Below are positions 52,832-61,818 of a stretch of 64,000 nucleotides of DNA, piece after piece (position 1 is the stretch's first letter; every line of letters begins with the position of its first letter). Under the pieces are notes generated by a model. That model was not told where the DNA came from. It ran no database searches and was given only the letters and a program-made list of their open reading frames with translations. The stretch is from Nonomuraea muscovyensis (GTDB lineage: Bacteria; Actinomycetota; Actinomycetes; Streptosporangiales; Streptosporangiaceae): positions 885,300 to 949,299 of the forward strand of contig NZ_JACHJB010000004.1 of NCBI RefSeq assembly GCF_014207745.1, given 5' to 3'. Made by a program: the position numbers and the translations under genes.

Positions 52832-52844
52832 ACCCTAGTAGTTT
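52832..52844 (+). promoter_or_regulatory. Divergent leaderless -10 boxes of the SseB-like and Cys-motif genes
   Basis: ACCCTA (52832-52837, TAGGGT on the minus strand) serves the gene starting at 52825, and TAGTTT (52839-52844) the gene starting at 52853. The boxes lie one base apart, six and eight bases from their starts, within a 27-base gap, so both promoters cannot be filled at once. Confidence 0.5.
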
Positions 52845-52852
52845 TGGTCCCT

Positions 52853-53359
52853 ATGACTTTGCCAGTGGCGCGTACCCGGGACGAGGCCCTGCTGTACCTG
52901 GATCTCACCCCGTGCGCGTGCGGCTCGGTGGAGACTCCCTGGGAGAGTGGCGTCGTCGGGGTCGCGGAGCAGCTCGCCGTCGCCTACGCGGGCACCTGCG
53001 CCGACTGCGGCGCCGGGCGGGAGTATGTGTTCGGCCTGCCTGAGCGCGAGACGGCCCCGAAGGGCTGGCCCACGTTCGGCGGGCCGGAGCCGTCCCAGCT
53101 CATCGACGCCGGCGAGTGGCTGTGGGTCGCCGATCAGTGGGCGAGCAGCGTGCCGCCCGACCCGGAGGAGGGCGCGCGGGCGCTGGCGATGGCGCGCGCC
53201 GCGGTCGAGGAGGTGCTCAAGTTCGTGCCCGACGGCGCGGACAGGGTTCCCGACCAGGCGTTCTGGGCCGACCGCGGCCTGCGGGTGTACACCGCCGAGC
53301 CGGGCAGGTTCCGAGTCGAGCGGCTCCTCGTGGTGAAGGACGCCTACCGCGATGCGTAG
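52853..53359 (+). CDS. Hypothetical protein with a CxC/CxxC zinc-like motif
   Basis: A 168-residue soluble protein. It contains PCACG and, about 31 residues on, CADCGAG, which together could bind a zinc ion. The remainder is helical (DPEEGARALAMARAAVEEVLKFVP) and unknown. I set the start at the ATG at 52853 for TAGTTT eight bases upstream; longer frames overlap the divergent SseB-like gene. It is divergent from the giant-protein neighbourhood and may belong to it. Confidence 0.7.
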   Translation: MTLPVARTRDEALLYLDLTPCACGSVETPWESGVVGVAEQLAVAYAGTCADCGAGREYVFGLPERETAPKGWPTFGGPEPSQLIDAGEWLWVADQWASSVPPDPEEGARALAMARAAVEEVLKFVPDGADRVPDQAFWADRGLRVYTAEPGRFRVERLLVVKDAYRDA

Positions 53360-53420
53360 GCCCGCCGGTCGGCGTGGCGGGCCGACCGGCGCCGCACGCT
53401 GGAAATGCGGCCTGGACAGC

Positions 53421-53457
53421 CGTGCGGCCCTCGCCCACAGGGGACGAGGGCCGCACG
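53421..53457 (+). terminator. Bidirectional terminator before the MFS gene
   Basis: Arms 53421-53433 and 53445-53457 (CGTGCGGCCCTCG on the 5' side) are perfect over 13 bases around an 11-base loop, between convergent genes ending at 53359 and 53471. Confidence 0.75.
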
Positions 53458-53470
53458 GCGGGAACGCAGG

Positions 53471-55078
53471 TCAGCCGGCGTGGACGGGAGCGCCCTCCGT
53501 CTTGCGGCCGGCCTTGACGAACAGCGTCAGCGCGGCGGTGAGCAGCGCGATGCCGGTGCTCACCAGGAACGCCAGGTGCATGCCGTCCATGAACGCGCTG
53601 TTCACGGCCGGGCCGACCATCGCCTTGAGCTGCTGGGGCGTGTCGGCGGGCAGCCCGCCGAACGCGGCGGCCTTCTCCAGCAGCGACATCTGCGCGGCCG
53701 GGATGCCCTCGGCCGCAGGGCCGAGGTAGCCGGGCAGCTTGCTGGAGATCTCGGCGGCCATGATGGCGCCGAGGATCGCGGTGCCGAGCGCGCCGCCGAC
53801 CTGCATCGCCGACTGCTGCAGGCCACCGGCGACGCCGCTGAGCTCGATGGGCGCGTTGCCCACGATGATCTCCGTGGCGCCGACGAACACCGGCGAGAGG
53901 CCGAAGGCGAGCAGCACGAACGGGATGGCGCTCTCCAGGAACGAGGCGTCGATGCTGAGCTGCGACATGAGGAACATCGCGGCCGCCGTGATCACCAGGC
54001 CGATCGCCATCGTGATCTTGGGGCCGAGTTTGCCGATCAGCATGCCGGCCAACGGCGAGGCCACGATCATGCCGGCGCTCATCGGCAGCATGCGCAGACC
54101 GGCCTCGAGCGGGCTCAGTCCGTGGACGCCCTGGAAGAAGAAGCCGAGGAAGAACATCGCGCCGAACATCGCGAACGCGACCATCATCATCAGCACGGTG
54201 CCGATGGAGATCGACACGTTCCTGAACAGCGACAGCGGCACCAGCGGCTGCCTGGCCTTGGACTGCCAGAAGATGAACCCGGCGATCAGCACGGCGAAGC
54301 CGGCCAGGAAGCCGACCGTCTTGGTGTCGCCCCAGCCCCACTCGGGGGCCTTGATGATCGACCAGACCAGGGCGAACATCGCACCCGACAGGAGCACCAC
54401 ACCGGGCCAGTCGATCTTGGCCAGCGTCTTCGCGCGGTTCTCCTTGATGAGGAACACACCCATCAGCAGGGCCACGATGCCGACCGGGGCGTTGATGAAG
54501 AAGACGGACTGCCAGTTCACCTTCTCGACGAGCACGCCGCCCACGATCGGGCCCGCGGCGCTGGACAGGCCGATGATGGCACCCCACGCGCCCATCGCCT
54601 GGTTGAGCTTCTCACCGGGGAACGCGCCACGCAGCAGCGCCAGGGCGGCCGGCTGGAGCAGCGCGCCGAACAGGCCCTGCAGCACGCGCAGCCCGATCAG
54701 GGCGCCCACCGGCGACACGCCCGGGATCACGTCGGCCAGTTGCTGGCTGAGCCCGATGCCCACCGACGACACCGCGAAGCCCCCGACGCCGATCAGGAAC
54801 ACCCGCTTGTGCCCGAACAGGTCGCCCAGCTTGCCGGCGGTGATGAGGAACACCGCCAACGCCAGCAGGTAGCCGCTGGTCACCCACTGCAGGTCGGCCA
54901 GCGACGCCCCCAGGTCCTTCTGGATCACCGGGTTGGCGATGCCGACCACGGTGCCGTCGAGCATCACCATGATGACGCCGAGGCTGACCGCCAGCAGCAC
55001 CAGCCACGGATTGCCCCCGGACGCCGGTTGGCCTGGTCCCTGCGGCGACGGCGCGTCGGCCGTCTTCACGTTAGCCAC
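53471..55078 (-). CDS. DHA2-family MFS drug exporter
   Basis: A 535-residue facilitator with about 14 hydrophobic segments. It has VIMVMLDGTVVGIANPVIQKDLG at helix 1, the G-x-L-x-D-x-x-G-x-K-R loop (KLGDLFGHKRV) and the AGPIVGGVLVEKVNWQSVFFINAPVG motif C. The GTG at 55078 has GGGGG about six bases upstream. A TetR gene is divergent, with an inverted repeat between the two, which is the usual plan for ligand-induced efflux. The drug is unknown. Confidence 0.92.
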   Translation of the reverse strand: MANVKTADAPSPQGPGQPASGGNPWLVLLAVSLGVIMVMLDGTVVGIANPVIQKDLGASLADLQWVTSGYLLALAVFLITAGKLGDLFGHKRVFLIGVGGFAVSSVGIGLSQQLADVIPGVSPVGALIGLRVLQGLFGALLQPAALALLRGAFPGEKLNQAMGAWGAIIGLSSAAGPIVGGVLVEKVNWQSVFFINAPVGIVALLMGVFLIKENRAKTLAKIDWPGVVLLSGAMFALVWSIIKAPEWGWGDTKTVGFLAGFAVLIAGFIFWQSKARQPLVPLSLFRNVSISIGTVLMMMVAFAMFGAMFFLGFFFQGVHGLSPLEAGLRMLPMSAGMIVASPLAGMLIGKLGPKITMAIGLVITAAAMFLMSQLSIDASFLESAIPFVLLAFGLSPVFVGATEIIVGNAPIELSGVAGGLQQSAMQVGGALGTAILGAIMAAEISSKLPGYLGPAAEGIPAAQMSLLEKAAAFGGLPADTPQQLKAMVGPAVNSAFMDGMHLAFLVSTGIALLTAALTLFVKAGRKTEGAPVHAG

Positions 55079-55179
55079 GTAGTCCCCCTCAAAACACCTC
55101 GCCCCACACCGGGGCATAGCTCACGTAAGTCGCCGGTAATCTATGGCAGTCAGTGACAGAATGACAAACGCTTATAAAA

Positions 55180-55199
55180 GTCAGACTGTGACTTCTGAC
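55180..55199 (+). promoter_or_regulatory. Inverted repeat between TetR and DHA2 genes
   Basis: GTCAGA (55180-55185) and TCTGAC (55194-55199) flank an eight-base spacer. Related CTGTGAC tracts lie at 55186 and 55204. It is the best candidate for the TetR operator. Confidence 0.5.
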
Positions 55200-55235
55200 A
55201 TACTGTGACAGGCAGGTTTCGAGGGAGTGACGTCT

Positions 55236-55847
55236 GTGGGGCTTCGGGAACGCAAGAAGGAGAAGACGCGGCTGGCGATCCTCGACGCCGCGCTCGACCT
55301 GTTCCTCGAACAAGGGTACGACTCGACCACCGTGGAGCAGATCGCGGGGTCGGTCGAGATCTCCCCGCGCACCTTCTTCCGTTACTTCGCCGGCAAGGAC
55401 CATCTCGCGCTGTGGTTCCACGACCAGGGCGAGGAGATCATGCTCGACACCCTGCGGGCCCGGCCGGCCGACGAGCCCGCGTTCACCTCGCTGATGCACG
55501 CGTTGCGGGCGGTGCTCAGCGACATGCAGGACTCAACCCCGGAGGACACCGCCAGATTCCTCAAACTGCGCCGCCTTCTCGACGGGCACCCGCACCTGGT
55601 GGGCCTGTCGGTGGCGCGGGGCGCCGACACCGAGCGCCGCCTGGCCGCCGAGATAGCCGCCCGCAGGGGCGTCGACGTGGACACCGACCGGTTCAGCCAC
55701 CTTGTCGTCGCGTTCGCGATGTCCACGATGCGGATCGGCTTCGAGTGCCCGAAGCCGGCGGTGGAGGACGTCCGGGAGATCGCGGGCCGCCTGGAGGAGA
55801 CGATCCTCCTGGCGCAGAGCCTGCTCCGCCCCGACCTGCACGACTAG
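55236..55847 (+). CDS. TetR family regulator (divergent from DHA2 exporter)
   Basis: A 203-residue repressor. The N-terminal helix-turn-helix is in RLAILDAALDLFLEQGYDSTTVEQIAGSVEISPRTFFRYFAGKDHL; the C-terminal half is the ligand domain. I take the GTG at 55236 (GLRERKKEKTR) because GAGGGA lies eight bases upstream; the GTG at 55227 abuts that site. It most likely represses the divergent exporter and its own gene. Confidence 0.92.
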   Translation: MGLRERKKEKTRLAILDAALDLFLEQGYDSTTVEQIAGSVEISPRTFFRYFAGKDHLALWFHDQGEEIMLDTLRARPADEPAFTSLMHALRAVLSDMQDSTPEDTARFLKLRRLLDGHPHLVGLSVARGADTERRLAAEIAARRGVDVDTDRFSHLVVAFAMSTMRIGFECPKPAVEDVREIAGRLEETILLAQSLLRPDLHD

Positions 55848-55865
55848 GTCCTGTTCGGAGGTCAG

Positions 55866-55891
55866 GCCAGGGCGGCGCGGTCGACCCTGGC
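55866..55891 (+). terminator. Weak hairpin after the TetR gene
   Basis: GCCAGGG (55866-55872) pairs with CCCTGGC (55885-55891). The rest of 55848-56029 holds no recognisable gene. Confidence 0.3.
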
Positions 55892-56029
55892 AGGGCGCGG
55901 GGAGCGTTGCCGCGCATCCTCGCAGGCGGTGGCCAGGCTCCGGCACGCGCTTCCCGGGTGGGTGGTGTCGCCGTCCCTCCAGGTGTACGAGCACCGTCCG
56001 CACGGCAGGCCTGGCGGGGTCGCGCGGGC

Positions 56030-56608
56030 TCAGTTCATGGTCGGGTCGTCGGGGCAGTTGGCCACGAACGCCAGCTCACCCCGCTGGCGCCGCAGCACGT
56101 GGCGCCAGAGCGCGCCCGGGTCGGCGTGGAAGGTGTCGCCGGCCTCCGAGTCGACGACGTACCACGCGCCCTCGGCGATCTCGCTCTCCAGTTGCCCGGC
56201 CGTCCAGCCCGCGTAGCCGGCGAAGATCCGCATCTGCGAGATCTCGCCCTGGAGGATCTCGGGCGGCGCGTCGAGGTCGACGGTGCCGAGCCGGGACACG
56301 GCCGGCGTGCCCGCGTGCAGTCTGCGCCAGCCCAGCGGCTCCTCGCCGCTCGGCACGGCCGCGAGGGCCAGCGCGCTGTCGGTCTGCACGGGCCCGCCCT
56401 GGAACAGCACCGAGGGGCCGGTCACCAGCGGGTCCCACACCGGCAGCACCTGCGTCACCGAGATCTCGCTCGGCCGGTTGAGCACCACGCCCAGGGTGCC
56501 GCCCTCGCTGTCGTGCTCGAGGACCAGCACGACGCTACGCCGGAAGTTGGGGTCGTCGAGCAGCGGCGTGGCCACCAGCAAACCGCCGACGTAGATCGCT
56601 TCCGCCAT
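56030..56608 (-). CDS. YqgE/AlgH family protein
   Basis: A 192-residue protein of a conserved family of unknown biochemical function, in some bacteria linked to transcription of alginate genes. The LLVATPLLDDPNFRRSVVLVLEHDSEGGTLGVVLNRPSE N terminus and RIFAGYAGWTAGQLESEIAEGAWYV are diagnostic. GGAGGT lies at the usual distance before the ATG at 56608. Alone on its strand here. Confidence 0.93.
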   Translation of the reverse strand: MAEAIYVGGLLVATPLLDDPNFRRSVVLVLEHDSEGGTLGVVLNRPSEISVTQVLPVWDPLVTGPSVLFQGGPVQTDSALALAAVPSGEEPLGWRRLHAGTPAVSRLGTVDLDAPPEILQGEISQMRIFAGYAGWTAGQLESEIAEGAWYVVDSEAGDTFHADPGALWRHVLRRQRGELAFVANCPDDPTMN

Positions 56609-56727
56609 ACCTCCATGATGAAGGGTCAACCGCCCATCCCGCTCCCCAGCCCGACGATGTCACGGTACGCGCCCGCCCGCACGCCATCCGCTCACCGTCC
56701 GTCCACCTCAGCCCCCATCTCGGCTCG

Positions 56728-57287
56728 GTGTCGAGGTACCGCCTGGTGCGGATTGGTGTGCGGAGGCACCGCTGTCACCGGGCCGGCATCCTCGCCTCTT
56801 CATCCGCCTCGGCCGCGACCGCCGTATCGGCTTCCCAGAAGTCGTGCGCGTTCACCTGGTTCAACATCGACGACCGTGACGTGCTCACCGCGGTCTCCGA
56901 GGCGAAGACGTTGCCGAAGGGCGAGAAGTGGGTCCCGTCCATGCAGGTGTCGCGGTCGGGCGTCGCGCAGGTGACCGGGGTGACGCTTGACAGTCCGCCG
57001 CGGCGATCACGTCGATCCGCCGGCCGTTGACGCCGATCGGCGAGACGTTCCCGTCCGAGGGCAGTCACGATGCCAGGTCTTTCGACGGCGCGGGGCGGTA
57101 CGTCATCTACCAGATGGCGTACCCCCTGGTGGACGCCGACTTCGTCGTGGCGTGCGATGGGAAGCGGCTCGGCGCGGGACACGCCACCTCCTGGCAGGAC
57201 GGGGACTCCGGTGGGACGGCCCAGTGCGGCGTCAGGACAGGGGACAAGACCCGCGTTGCCGACATGGCGCTCCAGCTGGCCTGCTAG
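56728..57287 (+). pseudogene. Frameshifted secreted-protein remnant
   Basis: Frame 1 encodes a probable signal end followed by KSCAFTWFNIDDRDVLTAVSEAKTLPKGEKW and GVAQVTGVTLDS; frame 3 then continues as ITSIRRPLTPIGETFPSEGSHDARSFDGAGRYVIYQMAYPLVDADFVVACDGKRLGAGHATSWQD to a TAG at 57285. The switch falls near 56990-57000. The N terminus also lacks a full hydrophobic core. The two halves clearly belong to one protein. A sequencing error cannot be excluded. I do not recognise the family. Confidence 0.55.
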
Positions 57288-57356
57288 CACTCTGCCAGCA
57301 CTGCGGGCGGCTGCGCAGCCGGTCTCCCTCGGCCCCGCCCGCCCCGGATCCGCCTA

Positions 57357-58037
57357 CTACCGCTGATCCGCCTGCCCCGCCCCGTCCGCTGCGGCGCCCT
57401 CCGGCCCAGAGCCGGATGGGAGGGCGCCGGTGACGAAGGCTCCGGCTCGGGCGGCGGCCAGCGTGCGCAGCGCGGCCCGCTCGGCGACGGCCGCGTCCAC
57501 CGGCTCGCGCGTGACCAGCAGCCGGTAGTAGAGCGGCGCCGAGACCGCTCTGATCACCTCCTCGCCGTCGGTGCCCGCGGGCAGCTCCCCCCGTTTCACC
57601 GCCAGGTCGACGGCCTTCGCCCACTCCCTGACGCGCCGGCCGTAGAAGGCGTGCAGCGCGCCCGCGGCGTCGTCGTCGCAGGTGGCCGCCGCGATGACGG
57701 CCTGGAACGTCGCCCCGAGGCGCGGGTCGGTCACGGCGGCCAGCACGCCGACGGCGTTGGCCCGCAGGTCGCCCTCGACCGAGCCCGTGTCGGCGTGCGG
57801 GGACGACTGCTCGGCCAGCTCGGTCATGAGGTCGGCGACCAGGCCGGCGGGGCTGCCCCAGCGCCGGTAGACGGTCGTCTTGCCCACGCCCGCCCGGGCC
57901 GCCACCTGGTCCATCGACAGGCCGTGGAACCCGCGCTCCACCAGTTCGTCCTGGGTCGCCTCCAGCACGGCCGCGCGCACCCTCGCCGTCCGGCCTCCCG
58001 GGCGCACCGTTCCAGCCAAACGGGACTCCTGTTCCAT
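57357..58037 (-). CDS. TetR family regulator (divergent from EmrB-type MFS)
   Basis: A 226-residue repressor. The helix-turn-helix is in ATQDELVERGFHGLSMDQVAARAGVGKTTVYRRWGSPAGLV; the C-terminal domain is longer than in the other TetR here. GAAAGGG lies six bases before the ATG at 58037; the frame to 58154 is not used. Three half-sites of the type GTTCCATTAA lie in the gap to the divergent MFS gene. Confidence 0.92.
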   Translation of the reverse strand: MEQESRLAGTVRPGGRTARVRAAVLEATQDELVERGFHGLSMDQVAARAGVGKTTVYRRWGSPAGLVADLMTELAEQSSPHADTGSVEGDLRANAVGVLAAVTDPRLGATFQAVIAAATCDDDAAGALHAFYGRRVREWAKAVDLAVKRGELPAGTDGEEVIRAVSAPLYYRLLVTREPVDAAVAERAALRTLAAARAGAFVTGALPSGSGPEGAAADGAGQADQR

Positions 58038-58096
58038 TAACAACCCTTTCCGTGTTACCGTCACTCCGAATCTTAACGGAACCAATGAACCATTAA
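58031..58096 (+). promoter_or_regulatory. Three related operator half-sites
   Basis: GTTCCATTAA (58031-58040), TTAACGGAAC (58073-58082) and GAACCATTAA (58087-58096) are related; the second is nearly the inverse of the first. They span the TetR start and the region before the MFS start. Confidence 0.45.
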
Positions 58097-58106
58097 GGGA
58101 GATGAC

Positions 58107-59522
58107 GTGACCACGATCGCAGACCGCGTTCCCGCGCGGATGACCGGACGGCAACGGCTGGTCCTCGTGCTGCTGCTGGGCTCGCAGTTCATGCTCGCCG
58201 TCGACTTCTCGATCCTGAACGTCGCCCTGCCCGTCATCGGGACCGGCCTCGGGTTCGCGCTGGCCGACCTGCAGTGGGTGGCGACCGCGTTCGCGCTGGC
58301 CGCCGCCGGGTTCACCCTGCTGGCGGGCAGGGTCGCCGACCTGTTCGGGCGGCGCAGGCTGTTCCTCGCCGGGATGGCGCTGCTCGGACTGTCCTCGCTG
58401 GCGGGCGGGCTGGCGGACTCACCGTCGCTGCTGCTGGCCGCCCGCGTCGCGCAGGGGCTGGCCACCGCCGTCGTGACGCCCGCCGGGCTGTCGCTGCTGA
58501 CCACGTCGTTCGAGGAGGGGCCGCTGCGGGCTCGGGCGCTCGGGCTGAACGGCGCGCTGATGTCGGCCGGGTTCACCTCCGGCGCGATCCTCGGCGGACT
58601 GCTGACCGACCTGCTGAGCTGGCGCTGGGCCTTCTTCATCAACGTGCCGGTGGCGCTGGCGGTGCTGGTCGCCACGCCCGCGGTGCTCGCCGAGAGCCGC
58701 CCGGCGGACCGTCCGAGGATGGACGTGCCGGGCGCGGTGGCCGTGACCGGAGGGCTGCTGGCGCTGGTGTTCGGGCTCAGCCGGGCCGGGGAGCACGGTT
58801 TCGCCGACCCGGTCGGGCTCGGGGCGCTGGCCGCGTCGGTGGTGCTGTTCGTGGTGTTCCGGGCGGTGGAACGGCGGGCCGTCTCGCCGCTGGTGCCGCT
58901 GCGGGTCCTGGCCCGGCCCACCGTGAAGTGGGGCAATCTGGCCGGGCTGGTGGCGTTCGCGACGGAGACGTCGCTGGTCTTCCTCCTGACCCTCTACCTG
59001 CAGAAGGTGCTCGGCTACACGGCCCTGGCGACCGGCCTGGCGTTGGGGGTGCTCGGGCTCGGCACGGTCCTCGGCGGCGTCGTCGCACCCCGGGTGCTGA
59101 CCCGGATGGGCCTAGGACGGGCGTTGACGGCCGGCTTCGCCCTCCAGGCCGTGTCCACGGCGTCGCTGGCGCTCCTCGGCGCCGAACCGGGCTGGATCTG
59201 GCTCCTGCTGGCGGCCACGTTCGCGGGCGGCGTGGGGAACATGGTGGCGATCGTGGCCTTCATGGTGACGGCCACCTCCGGGCTGCCGGACTCCGAGCAG
59301 GGGCTCGCCACCGGGCTCGCCACGATGACGCAGCAGGTGGGCATCACGATGGGCATCCCGGTCATGAGCGCCGTCGTCACCGCCGCCATGGGAGCGGCCG
59401 GCGCGGGGGCGGGCCTGGCGGCGGGCATGGGCGCGGACATGGTGCTGCGGGGGGTGATCGTGGCGGTCGTGGTCAACGCGGCGCTGACGCTCGCCGCCAC
59501 CTTCATCCGCCCCCACCGCTGA
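58107..59522 (+). CDS. EmrB/QacA-type MFS drug exporter
   Basis: A 471-residue exporter with 14 likely membrane segments. Motif A (GRVADLFGRRRLFLAG) and motif C-like GLNGALMSAGFTSGAILGGLL are present, and SQFMLAVDFSILNVALPVIG is typical of this subclass. GGGAGATGAC precedes the GTG at 58107. Divergent TetR with shared operators suggests substrate-induced expression. Drug unknown. Confidence 0.93.
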   Translation: MTTIADRVPARMTGRQRLVLVLLLGSQFMLAVDFSILNVALPVIGTGLGFALADLQWVATAFALAAAGFTLLAGRVADLFGRRRLFLAGMALLGLSSLAGGLADSPSLLLAARVAQGLATAVVTPAGLSLLTTSFEEGPLRARALGLNGALMSAGFTSGAILGGLLTDLLSWRWAFFINVPVALAVLVATPAVLAESRPADRPRMDVPGAVAVTGGLLALVFGLSRAGEHGFADPVGLGALAASVVLFVVFRAVERRAVSPLVPLRVLARPTVKWGNLAGLVAFATETSLVFLLTLYLQKVLGYTALATGLALGVLGLGTVLGGVVAPRVLTRMGLGRALTAGFALQAVSTASLALLGAEPGWIWLLLAATFAGGVGNMVAIVAFMVTATSGLPDSEQGLATGLATMTQQVGITMGIPVMSAVVTAAMGAAGAGAGLAAGMGADMVLRGVIVAVVVNAALTLAATFIRPHR

Positions 59523-59550
59523 CGCCGCGCGCGGGCTCACGGCCACACCG

Positions 59551-59588
59551 GGCCTGCCGTACCGTGCGCTCGCACGGTACGGCAGGCC
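59551..59588 (+). terminator. Very strong bidirectional terminator
   Basis: Arms 59551-59568 and 59571-59588 (GGCCTGCCGTACCGTGCG) are perfect over 18 bases, with effectively a four-base loop. It separates the convergent MFS and malic-enzyme genes. The remaining bases to 59712 hold no gene. Confidence 0.85.
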
Positions 59589-59712
59589 GTCGTCATCAGG
59601 GCTCACCGGGGACGCCGCGCAGCCCACGGTCAGCGGGCCTCTTCCTGGAGGCCCTCAGCCCCACGCGGCGGGTGGCGGCCGGCCCGGCCGTGCCGTGCCG
59701 TGACAGCAGAAT

Positions 59713-61122
59713 CTATGCCTCGGTGAAGCCGCGGGCGCGGCCTCCGGCGGACTCGCGGACGGCGGCGGCGACGGCGGTGGCCACATCAGGGTGGAAGACG
59801 CTCGGGATGATGTAGTTGGGGCCGAGCTCCTCCGGCGTGACCACGGCGGCCAGGGCGCCCGCGGCGGCCAGCAGCATCTCCTGCGAGACCTCCGTCGCCT
59901 GGGCGTCCAGCAGGCCGCGGAAGACACCCGGGAAGGCCAGCACGTTGTTGATCTGGTTGGGGTAGTCGGAGCGGCCGGTGGCCACGACCGCCGCGTGCTC
60001 GCGGGCGTCGTCGGGCGAGACCTCGGGCTCGGGGTTGGCCAGCGCGAACACCACCGCGTCGGGCGCCATCGTGGCGATGTCGTCGCCCGACAGGATGCCC
60101 GGCGCCGAGACCCCCACGAACACGTCGGCGCCCTTGACCGCGCCCCGCAGGTCGCCCGAGTAGCCCTCGGCGTTGGTGTGTTCGGCGATCCAGAGCAGCG
60201 ACTCGTCGAGGTCGCCGCGGCCCTTGTGCACGGCGCCGAGGTAGTCGCAGACCACGACGTTGCGCGCGCCCGCCGCGAGCAGCAGGCGCAGCACCGCGTT
60301 GCCGGCCGCGCCCGCGCCGGCCATGGTGATCTTCACGTTCTCGATGGGCTTGCCGACGACGCGCAGCGCGTTGGTGAGGGCGGCCAGCACGCAGATGGCG
60401 GTGCCGTGCTGGTCGTCGTGGAAGACCGGGATGTCGAGCAGCTCGCGCAGCCGGCGCTCCACCTCGAAGCAGCGCGGCGCGGAGATGTCCTCCAGGTTGA
60501 TGCCGCCGAAGCCGGGGGCGATGAGCTGGACGGTGCGGACGATCTCGTCGACGTCCTGCGTGTCGAGGCAGATGGGCCAGGCGTCGATGCCCGCGAAGCG
60601 TTTGAACAGCGCCGCCTTGCCCTCCATCACCGGCAGCGCGGCCTCCGGCCCGATGTTGCCGAGGCCCAGCACGGCCGAGCCGTCGGTGACCACGGCGACC
60701 GTGTTGCGCTTGATGGTCAGCCGGCGCGCGTCCTCCTTGTTGCGGGCGATCGCCATCGACACGCGGGCCACGCCCGGCGTGTAGGCCATGGACAGCTCGT
60801 CACGGTTGCGCAGCGGCACCTTCGACACCATCTCGATCTTGCCGCCGAGGTGCATGAGGAAGGTGCGGTCGGAGACCTTGTGGATGACGACGCCCTCGAC
60901 CGCCTCCAGCTGGTCGACGATCGCCTGCGCGTGGTCGGTGTCCCTGGCCGCGCAGGTGACGTCGATGCGCAGCTTCTCGTGGCCCGCGTTGGTGACGTCG
61001 AGGGCGGTGACCACGCCCCCCGCCGACTCTACGGCGTGGGTGAGCTGGCTGACGGCCTTGCCGCCGGCCGGCACCTCGAGCCGCACGGTTATGGAGTACG
61101 ACACACTCGGGACGGTCGCCAC
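59713..61122 (-). CDS. NAD-type malic enzyme with N-terminal ACT-like domain
   Basis: A 469-residue enzyme that decarboxylates L-malate to pyruvate. Residues 1-85 are an ACT-like regulatory domain (SYSITVRLEVPAGGKAVSQLTHAV). The catalytic part has YTPGVARVS, the VTDGSAVLGLGNIGPEAALPVMEGKA segment with catalytic Lys, the metal-binding INLEDI and the HDDQHGTA region, then the Rossmann MAGAGAAGNAVLRLLL. The GTG at 61122 has AAGGAG eight bases upstream. It pairs well with sdaA in producing pyruvate, but is not linked to it. Confidence 0.95.
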   Translation of the reverse strand: MATVPSVSYSITVRLEVPAGGKAVSQLTHAVESAGGVVTALDVTNAGHEKLRIDVTCAARDTDHAQAIVDQLEAVEGVVIHKVSDRTFLMHLGGKIEMVSKVPLRNRDELSMAYTPGVARVSMAIARNKEDARRLTIKRNTVAVVTDGSAVLGLGNIGPEAALPVMEGKAALFKRFAGIDAWPICLDTQDVDEIVRTVQLIAPGFGGINLEDISAPRCFEVERRLRELLDIPVFHDDQHGTAICVLAALTNALRVVGKPIENVKITMAGAGAAGNAVLRLLLAAGARNVVVCDYLGAVHKGRGDLDESLLWIAEHTNAEGYSGDLRGAVKGADVFVGVSAPGILSGDDIATMAPDAVVFALANPEPEVSPDDAREHAAVVATGRSDYPNQINNVLAFPGVFRGLLDAQATEVSQEMLLAAAGALAAVVTPEELGPNYIIPSVFHPDVATAVAAAVRESAGGRARGFTEA

Positions 61123-61179
61123 GTCAATCGCTCCTTCGGGGGCTGACCAGGAAGTCCTCTTATGGTAGGGGGCGCCGGG

Positions 61180-61809
61180 TCAGTCCAGTGACTCAGAGGC
61201 GGAGACGATCAGGTCCACGCAGGTCGGCACGGGAATGGTCGTGCTGTCGATCACCAGGTGGTAGAGCCCCGGGTCGGCAGGGTCGAGGCGGTAGAAGTGG
61301 CGCACGTAGGCGGCGCGGGCGCGGTCGGAACCCTCGACGATCTTGCGGGCCTCGCGCTCGCCGATGCCGCCGAGCGTGGCGGTCTGCAGCACCCGCCGCC
61401 GCAGCGGCGCGTCGAGCCGGACGTGCAGGGCGCCGGGGTGGTCGGCCAGCACGACGGCTCCGGCCCGGCCCAGGAAGACGCCGCCCTGCACGCGGGCCGT
61501 CTCCAGCAGGATGCGCTCGGTGCGGCGGACGAACTCCTCCGGCGCCAGCGGCATCGCGCCGGGAACGTACAGGTCCACGCCGCCGAAGGTGACCGTGGGC
61601 AGGCGCATCGCGCCGGCCAGCAGCCTGCCGAGGCCGTGCTCGGCCCGGTCGTCGTGGGCCAGCGCCTCCTCCAGGGTGCAGCCGAGCTCCTGGGAGACGG
61701 CGCTGGGGATCGCCCGGTCGACGAACGGCACGCCGAGCTGCGCGGCCACGGCCGGGCCGATGTGGCTGCCGGCCGTGCCGTATGTCGCCGAGATCGTGAC
61801 GACCCGCAC
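61180..61809 (-). CDS. Cytidylate kinase-like family protein
   Basis: A 209-residue P-loop kinase-like protein. The N terminus VVTISATYGTAGSHIGPAVAAQLGVPFVDR is the family start, with the loop variant GTAGSHIG replacing a classic Walker A. Residues DRARAAYVRHFYRLDPADPGLYHLVIDS follow. Substrate unknown; true cytidylate kinase activity is doubtful. Minus-strand TAACCT lies six bases before the GTG at 61809, overlapping the YbbN-like stop; GGAGGT is also adjacent. Confidence 0.82.
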   Translation of the reverse strand: MRVVTISATYGTAGSHIGPAVAAQLGVPFVDRAIPSAVSQELGCTLEEALAHDDRAEHGLGRLLAGAMRLPTVTFGGVDLYVPGAMPLAPEEFVRRTERILLETARVQGGVFLGRAGAVVLADHPGALHVRLDAPLRRRVLQTATLGGIGEREARKIVEGSDRARAAYVRHFYRLDPADPGLYHLVIDSTTIPVPTCVDLIVSASESLD

Positions 61810-61818
61810 ACCTCCAGG

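Noticed and set aside
61180..61809. True cytidylate kinase cmk
   Set aside because: The P-loop and length differ from Cmk and fit the kinase-like family instead.
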